The notes: generated from the letters alone by a model not told the origin. A DNA stretch of 64,000 bases from Erinaceus europaeus (GCF_950295315.1 NC_080175.1:81500066-81564065), one strand, 5' to 3'; counted from the stretch's first letter, positions 45,771 through 56,677 are shown. Numbers and translations are program-made.

Positions 45771-46066
45771 GAAATTCAAGACAGTCTGAAAATTTAATTC
45801 AATTAGATACATATGTATGATCAAACAAGTCAAAGATATTAACAAAGCAATAAAGCAGGATTATACATAAATTACATTATATTTGAATTACAATCAAACA
45901 AATCAACAATAACAAATTGGATATATGAAAATGTAGAATAATTTGATATGCATATTGAGAAGACTTGTAAATATGGTCTGACAGATGGTAACTAGGAAAT
46001 GAAAGAAAAGGGAACAAAATTATGATACTAAAATAATGTAAGAAGGGTACAGAAATACTATAGACA

Positions 46067-46411
46067 GGGGGTCGGGATATAGTGCAGTGGGTTAAACACA
46101 CATGGTGCCAAGTGCAGGGACTGGCATGGGGATTCTAGTTCGAGCCCCTAGCTCCCCACCTGCAGGAGAGTCGCTTCACAGACAGTGAAGCAGGTCTACA
46201 GGTGTTTATCTTTCTCTCCCCCTTTCTGTTATCCCCTCCTCTCTCCATTTCTCTCTGTCCTATCCAACAACGAAGGACATCAACAATAACAATAATAACC
46301 ACAACAAGGCTACAACAACAAGGGCAACAAAGGGGGGGAAGAAATGGACTCCAGGAGCAGTGGATTCATGGTGCAGGCACTGAGCCCTAGCAATAACCAT
46401 GGAGGCAAAAA
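46067..46411 (+). mobile_element. tRNA-derived SINE, group A, full length with target-site duplication
   Basis: GGGGGTCGGGATATAGTGCAG head, AGTTCGAGCCCC B-box-like arm, CTCCCCACCTGCAGG, CAGTGAAGCAGGTC, pyrimidine body, CAACAACGAAGG and CAATAACAATAATAAC repeats, GACTCCAGGAGCAGTGG and a short A-tail. AAATACTATAGACA (46,053-46,066) and AAATACTATTGACA (46,412-46,425) form a 14-bp duplication with one change. A good reference for the complete group A layout. Confidence 0.96.
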
Positions 46412-46425
46412 AAATACTATTGACA

Positions 46426-46799
46426 AATGCATAAACTGAGAAAATAATGAAGGTTGGTTCAGGAAATGAGAGTTTCCAAGCACCATCACTACAACCCACA
46501 AAAGAGAAGCTAATTTTGCAAACACAGTCCATTTTGACAGACACTAAATCATTCCTTGAATAAGCAACAAACCTTGAAGATTCATGATAGTTTTACTGGA
46601 CTTAATTTATCGTATGCCAAAACTCTTTTGCATACAGTAGACTTTCACTTTTTGTTTCAATTGTTATAGAAAGATTATTTCAATAGGGACATACACATTC
46701 TGGTAGGAAAATGAAAAAAAAATAAATGAAAACATACATTTACAAAATCTCGAGTTTAGTTTCTGTATCTAACAAACTAATCATCAAGTAGTAGACCCC
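46426..46799. other. Spacer without recognisable gene
   Basis: Nothing assignable. Confidence 0.5.
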
Positions 46800-47136
46800 A
46801 ACAGTTTTTTGAAGGGGTTAAGTCTTTACAGTGCAATCATTGAAATATGCATACAATTTCATTATGTAATAGGCCCCCAAAGCTTTTGTCCTATCCTCCC
46901 TCCCTGCCCCTCCCCAGAGTCCTTTGCTTTGGTGCAATACACCATGCATGTCAAGTCCATGTTCCACTTTATGCTCTCCCTCTCTGTCCTCACTTTATTA
47001 AGTCCTACTAATAAGTGAGATCATTTGATATTCATCCTTCTATTTTTGGCATATCTCAATCAACATGGTGTCTTCAAGTTTCATTCAATAGGATGCAAAT
47101 GAGACAACCTCATAATTTTAACAGCTGAATACTATT

Positions 47137-47188
<52 letters not shown>

Positions 47189-47578
47189 ATTTATTTTATC
47201 CTGCCATCTGATGTTGGACATCTGGGTTGCTTCCAGGTTCTGGTAATTATACACTGTGCTGCTCTGAAGACGGTTTTTGGTTTTGATTTCATTGATGTGA
47301 TGAATGACATTGATTGACTTATGTATATTGAACCAGCCTTGCATTCCTGGGATAAATCCCACTTGGTCATGATGAACAATCTTTTTGATATACTGTTATA
47401 TCTGATTGGCTAGGATCTTGTTTAATATTTTAGCATATATGTTCATCAGAGATATTCGTCTGTGGTTTTCCTTTTTTTTTTTATGTCCCTAACTGCTTTT
47501 GGTATCAGGGTGATGTTAGCTTCATAGAAAGTGAAGGCAGTGTTCTTGTTTCTTTGATATTTAGAAAGACATCTACTT
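46800..47578 (-). mobile_element. Antisense L1 relic with internal deletion
   Basis: 46,800-47,262 is the reversed 3' end (AAGTGAGATCATTTGATATT, TGAATACTATTCCATCATAT, ATCTGGGTTGCTTCCAGGTT). At about 47,263 it jumps to reversed reverse-transcriptase sequence; the minus frame 47,132-47,362 includes [20 protein letters not shown]. Roughly 1.9 kb of ORF2 between these points is missing compared with the L1 at 34-36 kb. It ends against the sense L1 leader at 47,579. Confidence 0.85.
47142..47185. repeat. (TA)n microsatellite
   Basis: About 22 AT units, grown from the TATATATACAC stretch that all ORF2 3' ends in the window carry at this position (compare 35,913-35,922). Confidence 0.95.
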
Positions 47579-48067
47579 CTAAAGCTCTTTCAAAACTCCA
47601 TCCTTTCACTGCCCTTTTTTTTCTTTTCTTTTTTCCCATATTCTTATCTTCCTTTCTTCCTTCTGAATTCACTGATACTCCTTTGTGATTATTTTGGAGA
47701 AGAAATCTGACTCAGAGTGGACTCTCTGTGTGTGTGTCTCTGCTCTTCCTCCCTTTCTCCTCTTGCTACCCCTAGACTATACAGTGAACAGTAGATTTGC
47801 ATAATTGTCTATTCTTGCTAATCCTTTTTTCCTTTCTCTTTCTTTTTCATTTGGATTCAGTTGTATGTTTTTTCTTGGACTGGAAGCATTGTTTGGCTAA
47901 CTGGTATTGGTTAAACTACTTGAATCCTTGCTTCAGTTACTACAGTAATTTCCAAGGTTGATGACTGCATTTGTCATAAAGACATTTAGTACAGAGTGGC
48001 TTGTACTCAAAACATAACAACTGAGGAACAACATAACATAAAAATAAAAAAACACATCAATAAAAAA

Positions 48068-48973
48068 AGGTTAAACCAAGAGCAAATAAAACTGCTACTA
48101 TAATGAATGAAGACAAGAGCCCAAAAGAAACTACAAATCAGTCAGAAGTAACCATAGATAAGAAAAGTATGCAAGCAATAGTAAACTTAATAATCATGGA
48201 AATGAAGACAACTATGGAGGAAAGGGCTAGCAGAATTAGGAAAACACCAGATGAGACCCTCATGGAAAATACTAGCTACCTCGAAGTCATCAGAGAACTG
48301 AAAGCTGAAATAGCTGAACTGAAGAAAGAAGCTGAGGGAAGGGAAAGCAGACTAACAGAAGCAGAAAACAGAATTAGCCAGAGGATGAGCTAGATAAAAA
48401 TAAGAAAGACGTAAAAGAACTCAAAAAGAGGTTTATAGACACAACAACAGAGACATATGGGATGATCTCAAAAGAAGTAAAATTCATATAATTGGCCTGC
48501 CAGAGGAAGAAAGAGAGGAAGGGGAAGGAAACATTCTAGTGGAAATAATAGAAAAAAAACTTCCCAGACCTGAACAACAGAAAAAGACATTAAGACTCAA
48601 GAGGCCCAGAGAGTCCCAAACAGAATCAACCCATACCTGAAGACACCAAGGCACATCATAGTTACAAAGAAAAGATGTAAGGATAAAGAAAGGATCCTAC
48701 AGGCTGCAAGAGAAAAACAAAAAGTCACATACAGGGAAAATCCATAAGACTATCAGCAGACTTTTCCACTCAAACTCTAAAAGGCAGAAGATAATGGCAT
48801 GATATCTATCAAGCCCTGAATGAAAAAGGGTTTCAACCAAGGATAATATATCCTGCTATATTTTCATTCAAACTAGATGGAGGGAACAAAACCTTCTTAG
48901 ACAGAAAACAGTTAAAGGAGGCAACCATCACCAAGCCTGCCCTGAAAGAGGTCTTATAAAATACCTCTTATAA
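48068..48973 (+). pseudogene. ORF1: L1 ORF1 pseudogene, start codon lost
   Basis: The position of the intact copy's ATG reads AAGGTTAAACC here, so the start is lost. The next ATG (48,103) corresponds to codon 13 and opens a 96-codon frame (MNEDKSPKETTNQSEV onward) that stops after NRISQ because of a frameshift. Downstream, IQLIGLPEEE-like, RHIIVTKKRC-like and ILYPAIFSFK-like segments show the RRM-like and C-terminal parts in other frames. Confidence 0.9.
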
Positions 48974-49030
48974 ACAAGAACATCACTATAATACTTCCAA
49001 ATATCAGAGCAAATAAAAAATTGTTGAACA

Positions 49031-51958
49031 ATGGCACTACAATACATAAAGTCCATAATATCAATAAATGTCAATGGCTTAAACTCACCCATCAAGAGGC
49101 ACAGAGTGGGAGGATGGATCAGAAAACATAACCCAACCATATGCTGCTTGCAAGAATCCCACTTGACCCAACAAGATAAACACAGATTTAAAGTGAAAAG
49201 GGTGGAAAAATATCATACAGGCTAATGGACCACAACAAAAGGGCAGGAACAGCCATTCTCATCTCTGACACAATAGATTTTAAATTAAATAAAGTAATAA
49301 AAGATAGGTAACATCATTACATAATGATTAGAGGATCAATCAGCCAATAAGACTTAACAATTATTAACATCTATGCATCCAATGAGGGACCATCTAAATA
49401 CATCAAACACCTACTGAAAGAACTATAAAAATACATCAATAGTAATACAATAATAGTGGGAGACTTTAACACCCCACTCTCACACTTAGACAGATTAACA
49501 AAGTAGAGAATAAACAAAGGAACAAGAGAATTAAATGAAGAGATGGTCAAACTAGACCTCCTGGACATCTTCAGAGCCCTTCACCCCAAAAAATTGGAAT
49601 ACACGTTCTTTTCAAACACAACACATACTCAATGTTAGGACACAAAGATAGCATCAACAAATTCAAGAGCATTGAAATCATCCCAAGTATCTTCTCAGAC
49701 CACAGTGGAATAAAGCTAACATTTAACAACAAACAGAAAATTACTAAAAGACACGGAATTTGGAAACTAAACAGCATACTGCTTAAGAACCACTGGGTCA
49801 GAGAGACACTCAAGCAAGAAATTAAAATGTTCCTGGAAACAAATGAAAATGAAGACATAAGCTATCAAAATATTTGGGGTACAGCTAAAGCAGTACTGAG
49901 AGGGAAACTCATAGCCATACAATCACATATTAAAGAACAACAAAAAGCTAAAATAAACAACCTTACTGCACACCTTCAGGACTTAGAGGAAGAGGAAGAA
50001 AGGAACCCTAAAGCAACCAGAGGGACAGAAATAACTAAAATTAGAGCAGAAATAAACAACATCAAAAATAAGAGAACCATACACAGGATCAATGAAGCCA
50101 AATGTTGGTTCTTTGAAAAATAAAACAAGATTGGCAAACCCCTATCGAAACTCACTAAAAAAAAAAAAAAAAGGGAGAAGACTCAAATTAATAGAATTGT
50201 AAACGATAGAGGAGATATCACAACTGAGACCACAGAAAATCATGAGAAACTTCTATGAAGAACTATATGCCACTAAGCTAGAAAATCTGGAAGAAATGGA
50301 AGAATTTCTAGAAACATATACCCTTCCAAAACTGCACCAAGAAGAACTATAAAACATAAATACACAATCACAAAGAAATCAAACAGTTATTAAGAATCTC
50401 CCTAACAACAAAAGTCCCAGACCAGATGGTTTAACAAAGGCATTCTACAAAACCTTCAGGTAACAGTTAATACCCATACTTCTAAAGCTTTTCCATAAGA
50501 TCAAAGAAACAGGAACACTCCTTTCCACTGTCTAGGAAGCCAACATCACCCTGATACAAAAAGCAGATAGGGACACAGCAAAAAAGGAAAACTACAGATC
50601 AATATCTCTACAGATGCCAAAATATTAAACAAGATCTTGGCCAACCAGATACAGCAGCATATCAAAAAGATTCTTCATCACGACCAAGTGGGATTCATCC
50701 CAGGAATGCAAGGCTGGTTCAACATCCGTAAGTCAATCAATGTCATTCACTACATCAATAAAAGCAAAGCCAAAAACTACATGATTAACTCAACAGATGC
50801 AGATTGACAAACCCCTAGCCAAACTCACTAAAAAAAAAAAAAAAAGGATGCAGAGAAAGCCTTTGACAAAAATCCAACACCCATTCATTGTCAAAACTCT
50901 ACAAAAAATGAGACTAGACAGGAAATTCCTCAAGATAGTGGAATCCATACATAGCAAACCTACAGCCAATATCATACTTAATGGACAGAAGCTGAAAGCA
51001 TTCCCCCTCAGATCGAGGACTAGACAGGGATGTTCACTATCACCACTACGCTTCAACATAGTATTGGAAGTTCTTGCCATAGCAATCAGGCAAGAGAAAG
51101 AAATTTAAGGAATACAGATTGGAAGGGAAGAAGTCAAGCTCTCACTATTTGCAGATGATATGATAGTATACATAGAAATACCTAAAGAATCCAGCAGAAA
51201 ACCACTGGAAATTATTAGGCAATATAGCAAGGTGTTAGGGTAAAAAAATCAATGTACAAAAATCAGTGTCATTTCTTAATGCAAACACTAAATCTGAAGA
51301 AGACATCCAGAAATCACTGCTGCAGCAAATAAAAAAAATACCTAGGAATTAAGCTGACCAAAGAAGTGAAATACTTGTATACTGAAAACTATGTGTCACT
51401 ATTCAAGGAAATAGAAACTGATACCAAGAAATGGGATGACATCCCATGCTCATGGATCGGAAGAATAAATATCATCAAAATGAATATTCTTCCCAGAGCC
51501 ATATACAAATTTAATGTGATATACATCAAAGTTCCACCAAGCTTCTTTAAGAGAATAGAACAAACACTACAATCATTTATCTGGAACCAGAAAACATCTA
51601 GAATTGCCCAAACATTCTTGAGGAAAAGAAACAGAAATGGAGGCATCAAATCCTAGATCTTAAACTATATTATAAGGCCACGATCATCACCAAACAGCCT
51701 GGTACTGGAACAAAAATAGGCACACAGACCAGTGGAACAGAACTGAAACCCAGAACTAAACCTCCACACTTATGGACATCTAATCTTTGATATGGGGGCC
51801 CAAAATATTAAATGGAGGAAGGAGGATCTCTTCAATAAATGGTGCTGGGAAAACTGGGTTGTAACATGCAGAAGAATGAAACTGAATCACCTAATCTCAC
51901 CAGAAACAAAAATCAACTCCTAAAGGACCTGGATGTTAGACCAGAAACTATCAAATAC
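49031..51958 (+). pseudogene. ORF2: L1 ORF2 pseudogene, 3' truncated
   Basis: Starts MALQYIKSIISINVNGLNS and keeps the QESHL endonuclease residues; FSDHSG is intact in the 49,632-50,123 frame. Reverse-transcriptase sequence shows QGCSLSPL (51,016 region) and FADDMI (about 51,147). Several stops and frameshifts separate the frames at 49,031-49,225, 49,632-50,123, 50,797-51,108 and 51,366-51,656. It retains the endonuclease region deleted in the 30-kb copy, which makes that deletion visible by comparison. A 44-bp insertion sits at 50,803-50,846. Confidence 0.93.
50803..50846 (+). mobile_element. 44-bp micro-insertion with poly(A), copied from ORF2
   Basis: ATTGACAAACCCCTAGCC plus AAACTCACT and about 16 A's interrupts ORF2. 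The same sequence belongs about 670 bp upstream (50,130-50,174) in this element. The copy is flanked by GATGCAG on both sides (50,796-50,802; 50,847-50,853), and ORF2 reads continuously if the insertion and one repeat are removed. Confidence 0.8.
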
Positions 51959-52735
51959 TAGCTTCGCCGGAGAGAGAGACGAGGAACTGGTGGCGCAGTG
52001 GGAACGCAATGCAATGCCTTTATTAATCACAGACAATGCTTTTATATATATCTTTAACCAGAAGTGGCAAGTGGGAAAAGGAAATGGCTATGAGAGGTGG
52101 TGGAGAAAAGAGCTCAAAGGTAGAAATCTTCCATAGCAGCTGTTGCGAAGGTTCTAACCAGTGGGATTAACCAATACCCTGCAGGTATGGCGGATGTCAG
52201 GCAAAACAATGATTATGCAAATAGACCACAACATCAGAGCAGGCGGGCCTCCGGACATCTCCCCCTTTCATTTTATCTAATGGCCATAGTATCAGGAATG
52301 TGGGGTGCTTTGTGAGGCAGGCTGTCTGACAGGATGAGGCACACCTTTGGGGTTACTGTCCCTCCTTGCTCAACCTCTCAGTAGAGAGAGAGACTAACAG
52401 GATTAGATGCACCCCTCAGGTTAAAGCCCTGCCAATCTCAACCACATCCTCACAATTTTCTGACATCTCCCTCTTTCTACATGGCCATATATAAATGGGT
52501 CCTCCCTCTAAAACCTGTTTAAAAATAAGTTTTTAAAGAAAAATTGTGACAGGATACTGACAGTACTCTAAAATACACAAAAGATATTTATGAAAATGGG
52601 ACTAGTAAAATTCTGGAAAGGAAATACATTAGCATCATTCTTTCCTTTCTCCTTTTTTCTTTAATCAGTTTGATTCTCTACCCAATTAATTAAACTTTAT
52701 GCCTCCTAAATATAGATCGGCCATGGTTTTGAATT
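51959..52735 (-). mobile_element. 3' end of an ERV2-like endogenous retrovirus: internal part, polypurine tract and LTR
   Basis: Minus-strand order: about 470 bp of internal sequence (52,735-52,269), a polypurine tract AAAGGGGGAGA (52,268-52,258), then an LTR starting TGTCCGGAGG at 52,257 and running to 51,959. The LTR carries an AATAAA signal (plus-strand TTTATT at about 52,018) and the GAAGCTAG end region shared with the LTR at 56,680. It appears to lack the last few bases of the LTR and joins L1 ORF2 directly, without an identifiable duplication. A second purine-rich copy of the tract region (TGACATCTCCCTCTTTC on plus, about 52,461) suggests a local duplication. No retroviral gene is recognisable in the short internal part. 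Confidence 0.8.
52258..52268 (-). promoter_or_regulatory. Retroviral polypurine tract
   Basis: AAAGGGGGAGA on the minus strand, immediately before the TG of the LTR. In retroviruses this position primes plus-strand DNA synthesis. Its placement is the main evidence for the element's orientation and for calling the LTR the 3' one. Confidence 0.75.
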
Positions 52736-52750
52736 AAAAAACAAACTTTG

Positions 52751-53349
52751 GTGAGAACTCTCTGAAGGCTAGAAATGGACTTACCCATGATCCTGCAATT
52801 CTTCTCCTGGGGATATATCCTAAGGAACCCAACATATCCATCCAAAAAGATCTGTGTACACATATGCTCTTAGCAGCACAATTTGTTATAGCTAAAACCT
52901 GGAAGCAACCCAGGTATCCAACAACAGATGAGTGGCTGAGCAAGTTGTGATATATATACACAATGGAATACTACTCAGCTGTAAAAAATGGTGACTTCAC
53001 CATTTTCAGCCGATCTTGGATGGACCTTGAAAAAATCATGTTGAGTGAAATAAGTCAGAAACAGAAGGATGAATATGGGATGATCTCACTCTCAGGCCAA
53101 AGTTGAAAAACAAGATCAGAAAAGAAAACACAAGTAGAACCTGAAATGGAATTGGTGTATCACACCAAAGTAAAAGACTCTGAGGTGGGTGGGTGGGGAG
53201 AATACAGGTCCAAGAAGGATTCAGAGGACCTAGTGGGGGTTGAATTGTTATATGGGAAACTGGGGAATGTTATGCATGTACAAACTATTGTACTTACTGT
53301 TGAATGTAAAACATTAATTCCCCAATTTAAAAAAATCAGAAAAGAAAAA
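52751..53349 (+). mobile_element. 5'-truncated L1 3' end, older 3' UTR type, with target-site duplication
   Basis: Begins in the ORF2 C-terminal coding region (ACTCTCTGAAGGCTAG, CCTGGAAGCAACCCAGG, ACACAATGGAATACTACTC) and continues through a G-rich stretch (GGTGGGTGGGTGGGG at about 53,185) to ATTAATTCCCCAATTT and poly(A). The 15-bp repeat AAAAAACAAACTTTG (52,736-52,750; 53,350-53,364) bounds it exactly. Its 3' UTR differs from the one at 36,070, so at least two L1 lineages contributed to this locus. Confidence 0.93.
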
Positions 53350-53383
53350 AAAAAACAAACTTTGTTTAATTTTTAAATTATCT

Positions 53384-53582
53384 TTATTTATTCATTGGAT
53401 AGAGACAGCCAGAAATTGAAAGGGAAGGTGGGGATAGATAGGAAGAGAGACAGAGAGATACCTGCAGTACTGCTTCACCACTTGTGAAGCTTTCCCCCTG
53501 CAGGTGGGGACCAGGGACTCAAACCTAGGTCATTGCACATTGAAACGTGTGCTCAACCAGGTGCATCACCACCTGATCCCCC
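53384..53582 (-). mobile_element. tRNA-derived SINE, group B, antisense, full length
   Basis: ATCTTTATTTATTCATTGG tail, AGACAGCCAGAAATTGA, ACCTGCAGTACTGCTTCACC, CCCCCTGCAGGTGGGG, and the head ending in ACCAGGTGCATCACCACCTG. Nearly intact. Confidence 0.92.
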
Positions 53583-53699
53583 AAAAACTCTTTAGTAAGA
53601 TATTCAAACATATTTTAAAATACATTAATCTCTAGTATTCCCTACGTTTGTTCTCCATTATTATCAGAGTAACAGTGAATTGTAAATGAAGGGGACAAT
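53583..53699. other. Short spacer
   Basis: Nothing assignable. Confidence 0.4.
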
Positions 53700-54300
53700 A
53701 GTGGTGTACTCCTTCAAGCATACGTAATACTATACACAAGGACCCATGCAAGGACTGGGGTTTGAGCCCCCACTCCCCAGCTGTAGCAGGGGCACTTCAC
53801 AAGAAGTGAAACAGGTCTGCAGGCATCTCATTGTCTCTCTCCCTCTCTGCGTTACCCTCTCCTCCCAATTTCTCTCCGTCCTATCAAATAAAATGGAGAA
53901 AAGAAGGAGGAGGAGGAGGAGAAAGAGGAGAAGGAGGAGAGGCAGGAAGAGGGGAAATGGGAAGGGGAGGAGGAGGGGGAGGAGGAAAAAGAGGAGGGGA
54001 AGAGGAAGAGGAGGAGGAGGAGGGAGGAGAAGGAGGAGGATGAGGGAGGGAGGAGAAGGAGAAAGAGGAGGAGGAGGAGCAGGAGGAGCAGGAGAAAGAG
54101 GAGGAGGAGCAGGAGAAAGAGGAGGAGGAGAAGGAGGAGGAGGAGGAGGAGGAGGAGGAGGAGGAGGAGGAGAAGAAGAAGAAGAAGAAGAAGAAGAAGA
54201 AGAAGAAGAAGAAGAAGAAGAAGAAAGAATGCCCTCTGTGAGTGGTGGATTCCTAGTGTTGGCACTGAGCTCTAGCAATAACCCTGGAGGCAAAAAAGGA
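53700..54300 (+). mobile_element. tRNA-derived SINE, group A, body expanded by a purine tract
   Basis: A decayed head (CACAAGGACCCATGCAAGG), GGGGTTTGAGCCCCCACTCC arm, AAGTGAAACAGGTCTGCAGG, pyrimidine body ending CTATCAAATAAAATG, then the purine tract (53,895-54,229) where CAACAA repeats normally lie, followed by the GTGAGTGGTGGATTCCTAG and CAATAACCCTGGAGGC end. The long glutamate/arginine- and leucine/serine-rich frames over it are repeat translations, not genes. Confidence 0.9.
53895..54229. repeat. (GAG)n/(GAA)n polypurine microsatellite, about 335 bp
   Basis: Almost pure purine on the plus strand with a few C's and T's. The left part is irregular GAGGAGGAA, the right 60 bp a clean (GAA)n. 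It can adopt triplex or other non-B structures. Confidence 0.97.
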
Positions 54301-54445
54301 AAAAAATGCAAATGGCTATGAATCTAAATTACTAGGGGGTAAAAAGAGACATCTGACAGGAATATAACAAATTGACATTCTCAGTTTCTCTATATTCTGC
54401 TAATTATTAGCACTGATGCAAATAGTTAATTATTTAGGATGCTCT

Positions 54446-54742
54446 TTTTTTGGGGGGGGGCTCCAATGTTATGGCTGGGGCTCAGTGCCTGCATCACAAA
54501 TCCACTGCTTCTGGCAGTCAGTGTTTTTTTTTTTTTTTTTTTTATACGTTGCTCCAGTGGATAGCACAGAGAGAAACTGAGAGAAAAGAGAAAGACAGAG
54601 GGAGAAAAACACCTGCAGATCTGCTTCACCTTGAAGTGAATGCCCTATAGGTGGGGAGCCAGGAACTCTAACTAGGATCCTTGCGTGGGTCCCTGCTCTT
54701 CACACTAAGCACCTAATCTGGTGTGGTGCGCCACCGCCAGGA
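54446..54742 (-). mobile_element. tRNA-derived SINE, group A, antisense
   Basis: CTCCAATGTTATGGCTGGGG and CATCACAAATCCACTGCTTC form the reversed 3' block, then a T20 run, GCACAGAGAGAAACTGAG, ACACCTGCAGATCTGCTTC and a head with GTGGTGCGCCACCGCC at the right end. The T-run replaces the CAACAA zone. A G-run precedes it at 54,452-54,460. Confidence 0.88.
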
Positions 54743-54939
54743 GGATTTTTTAGCCTAAAGTTATTTGGAATGTTTTCATTCTTTCCCACTGACATCTATA
54801 TTTGTTTTATAAAAGGATTTGCCACTCAAGAGAAAATTGGAATACAAAAAAATCAATAGATTTTCATGCTTACCAAGCCAACATAATGTATAACAACAGG
54901 TAATTTTGAAACCAATTTATAAAATTTAATTATTTATTT

Positions 54940-55256
54940 ATTTTACTTCCAGGTTTATTGCTGGCGCTCGGTACCTCCACTATGAATTCACTGTTCCCCT
55001 AGAGGTCATATTCCCCATTTTGTTGCCCTTATTGTTGCTGTTATTGCTGCTATTGCTGTTATTGTTGCTGGAAAGAGCAGAAAGAAATTGAGAGAGTAAG
55101 GGAACACAGAGAGGGGAATAGATAAACACCTGTAGATATGTTTCACCACCCACGACCTGAAGGTGGGGTGCCGGGGGCTCGAACCTTGATCATTGCTCCA
55201 GTCCTTGTGCTTCATTCCCTGTGCACTTAACCTGCTGTGTTACAGCCTGCCTCCCC
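54940..55256 (-). mobile_element. tRNA-derived SINE, group A, antisense, full length
   Basis: CTTCCAGGTTTATTGCTGGC, TTTTGTTGCCCTTATTG with a long (TTGCTG/TTATTG) stretch, AGAAAGAAATTGAGAG, ACACCTGTAGATATGTTTC, GCCGGGGGCTCGAACC B-box arm and a head ending GGCTGTAACACAGCAGG on minus. Confidence 0.92.
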
Positions 55257-56596
55257 AAAATCAAATTTTTTTAAAGAGAATGTGAAATTTCAATTGAAGG
55301 CCATGGGCATTATATGCTATGACTTTTTTTTTTTCCAGAGAGAGGATACCATTTAGTATGTAGACACTCAAAATTCAAACTAATTTCTCCATCAACTACA
55401 AAACTTGGTAACATTGTAGAAGTGGTGATTGAAAAACATATGAGCTTTACATTATACAAATGGATTCAGGTATTCAGAATGAATGCTCTAAATAATCTGG
55501 AAAGTATTTTCAAACTAGAATGGATGTTATAAGTAAACTGTAGCACAAAGAAATGACTTTTAGTACTAGTTTCAAAAGTTTGGTACCTGACATTATTTTT
55601 ATACAACTTGAAGATTTGATGTTAGCTTAAAAACAAGTTACAAGACAAAACTCAACTGAAATCAAGAAAATTTAAATAAATTTGAAAATAAATAATAATC
55701 TGTCAGTAAGCAAACATGATTTTTAACTGCAATGGTTAATTTTTTTTTCATTTTTGCTCTGCTAAAGATGTTTAATTTTTAAACACTCATCATGTTAACA
55801 GTTCTCTCTGCATTTTAGTTTGTTCTTGTAGTGGTACACAATTTCTATAACTTTCACTTCTTTTAAACATAATTTATTAACTGTTATAAGATTACAGGGA
55901 ACGTACATGTATCCCATATACATTCATCATCAAAAATCTGTTGACTATTGATACAACATATAATCTAGTCTTGACTAGTCTTACTATTATAGATGCTCTT
56001 AATCTTGGAAACACTGCCACCAAAGATTATAACTCATCTAACAACCCCAACTCATCTGTGCCCAGAGAAATGAACAGGTTTCCCTCAAAACCTTGTGTTT
56101 CCTGTTTATCACTTTGCCTCCCTTTGAGAGTGTGTACATGTCCTGTCTGTTTATTACCTCTCTGTGTATGCTCCTCTTAATATAAGTTTTGTGTCACTGT
56201 GTGGTGTTGTTTGCTTTTGTAGCTGTCCTGTTTGTCTAATTCTCTCTGAAATTTGAACATAAGAAAGCAACCTACCTTTGTAGCAGCTGCCACTACCCTA
56301 TCTCTCATCTACCAGACGCAGGGGTACCACCCTCCAGAACAACAGCACCACTCACCCCTCAGACACAACAGACTCTTTCCCTACAGGGAACCAAATGTCC
56401 CATTTCTGACTTTTCTACAGCTTCAGGAAGCCTACCCTGGCCTACAAAGCCCAGAAATATCAGCCACAACCAACATCTATAATATGGTCTATATTTGCAG
56501 TGCAAGCTCAGCAACTATTGAAGACTCTCCTTTATCTACTCAAACCAAAATACAAAGACAAGAAGCTTCTCTCTCTCTCCTACCCTTCACCAGTTA
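55257..56596. other. Spacer and probable decayed L1 leader
   Basis: 55,257-55,860 has nothing assignable. 55,861-56,596 leads collinearly into the L1 ORF1 start at 56,597 and may be that element's 5' UTR, of a type not seen elsewhere here. A frame of 125 codons (56,253-56,630) is open across it and overlaps the ORF1 start in another frame. I recognise no motif in it. Confidence 0.45.
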
Positions 56597-56659
56597 TGAA
56601 GGACAAAAGCCAGGAAAAAAACCTAAGTAAATCAGAATGTAGTATATTGTGAGGTGCCA

Positions 56660-56677
56660 GTCCCTGTTCAGGCGCCA
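56660..56677 (-). promoter_or_regulatory. Retroviral primer-binding site, tRNA-Lys3 type
   Basis: TGGCGCCTGAACAGGGAC, two bases after the CA end of the LTR, in the expected place for tRNA-primed minus-strand synthesis. It differs from the canonical Lys3 site by a single C-to-T (CpG-type) change. Confidence 0.8.

Larger units (their letters stand above)
47579..51958 (+). mobile_element. L1: L1 with partial 5' UTR, ORF1 and ORF2, 3' end lost
   Basis: Leader from TTTCAAAACTCCATCCTTTC (equivalent to 29,220 in the intact copy), ORF1 and ORF2 in the same order and closely related to the L1 at 28,129. Similarity stops abruptly at ATCAAATACT (51,958), where antisense endogenous-retroviral sequence begins. 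The missing ORF2 C-terminus and 3' UTR do not resume downstream as the same copy; the L1 tail at 52,751 is a different subfamily. Confidence 0.92.

Noticed and set aside
53730..54321. Long frames on both strands (190-190 codons) rich in Glu/Gly/Arg or Ser/Pro/Leu
   Set aside because: They translate the (GAG/GAA)n microsatellite and its SINE host; low complexity and open in several frames at once.
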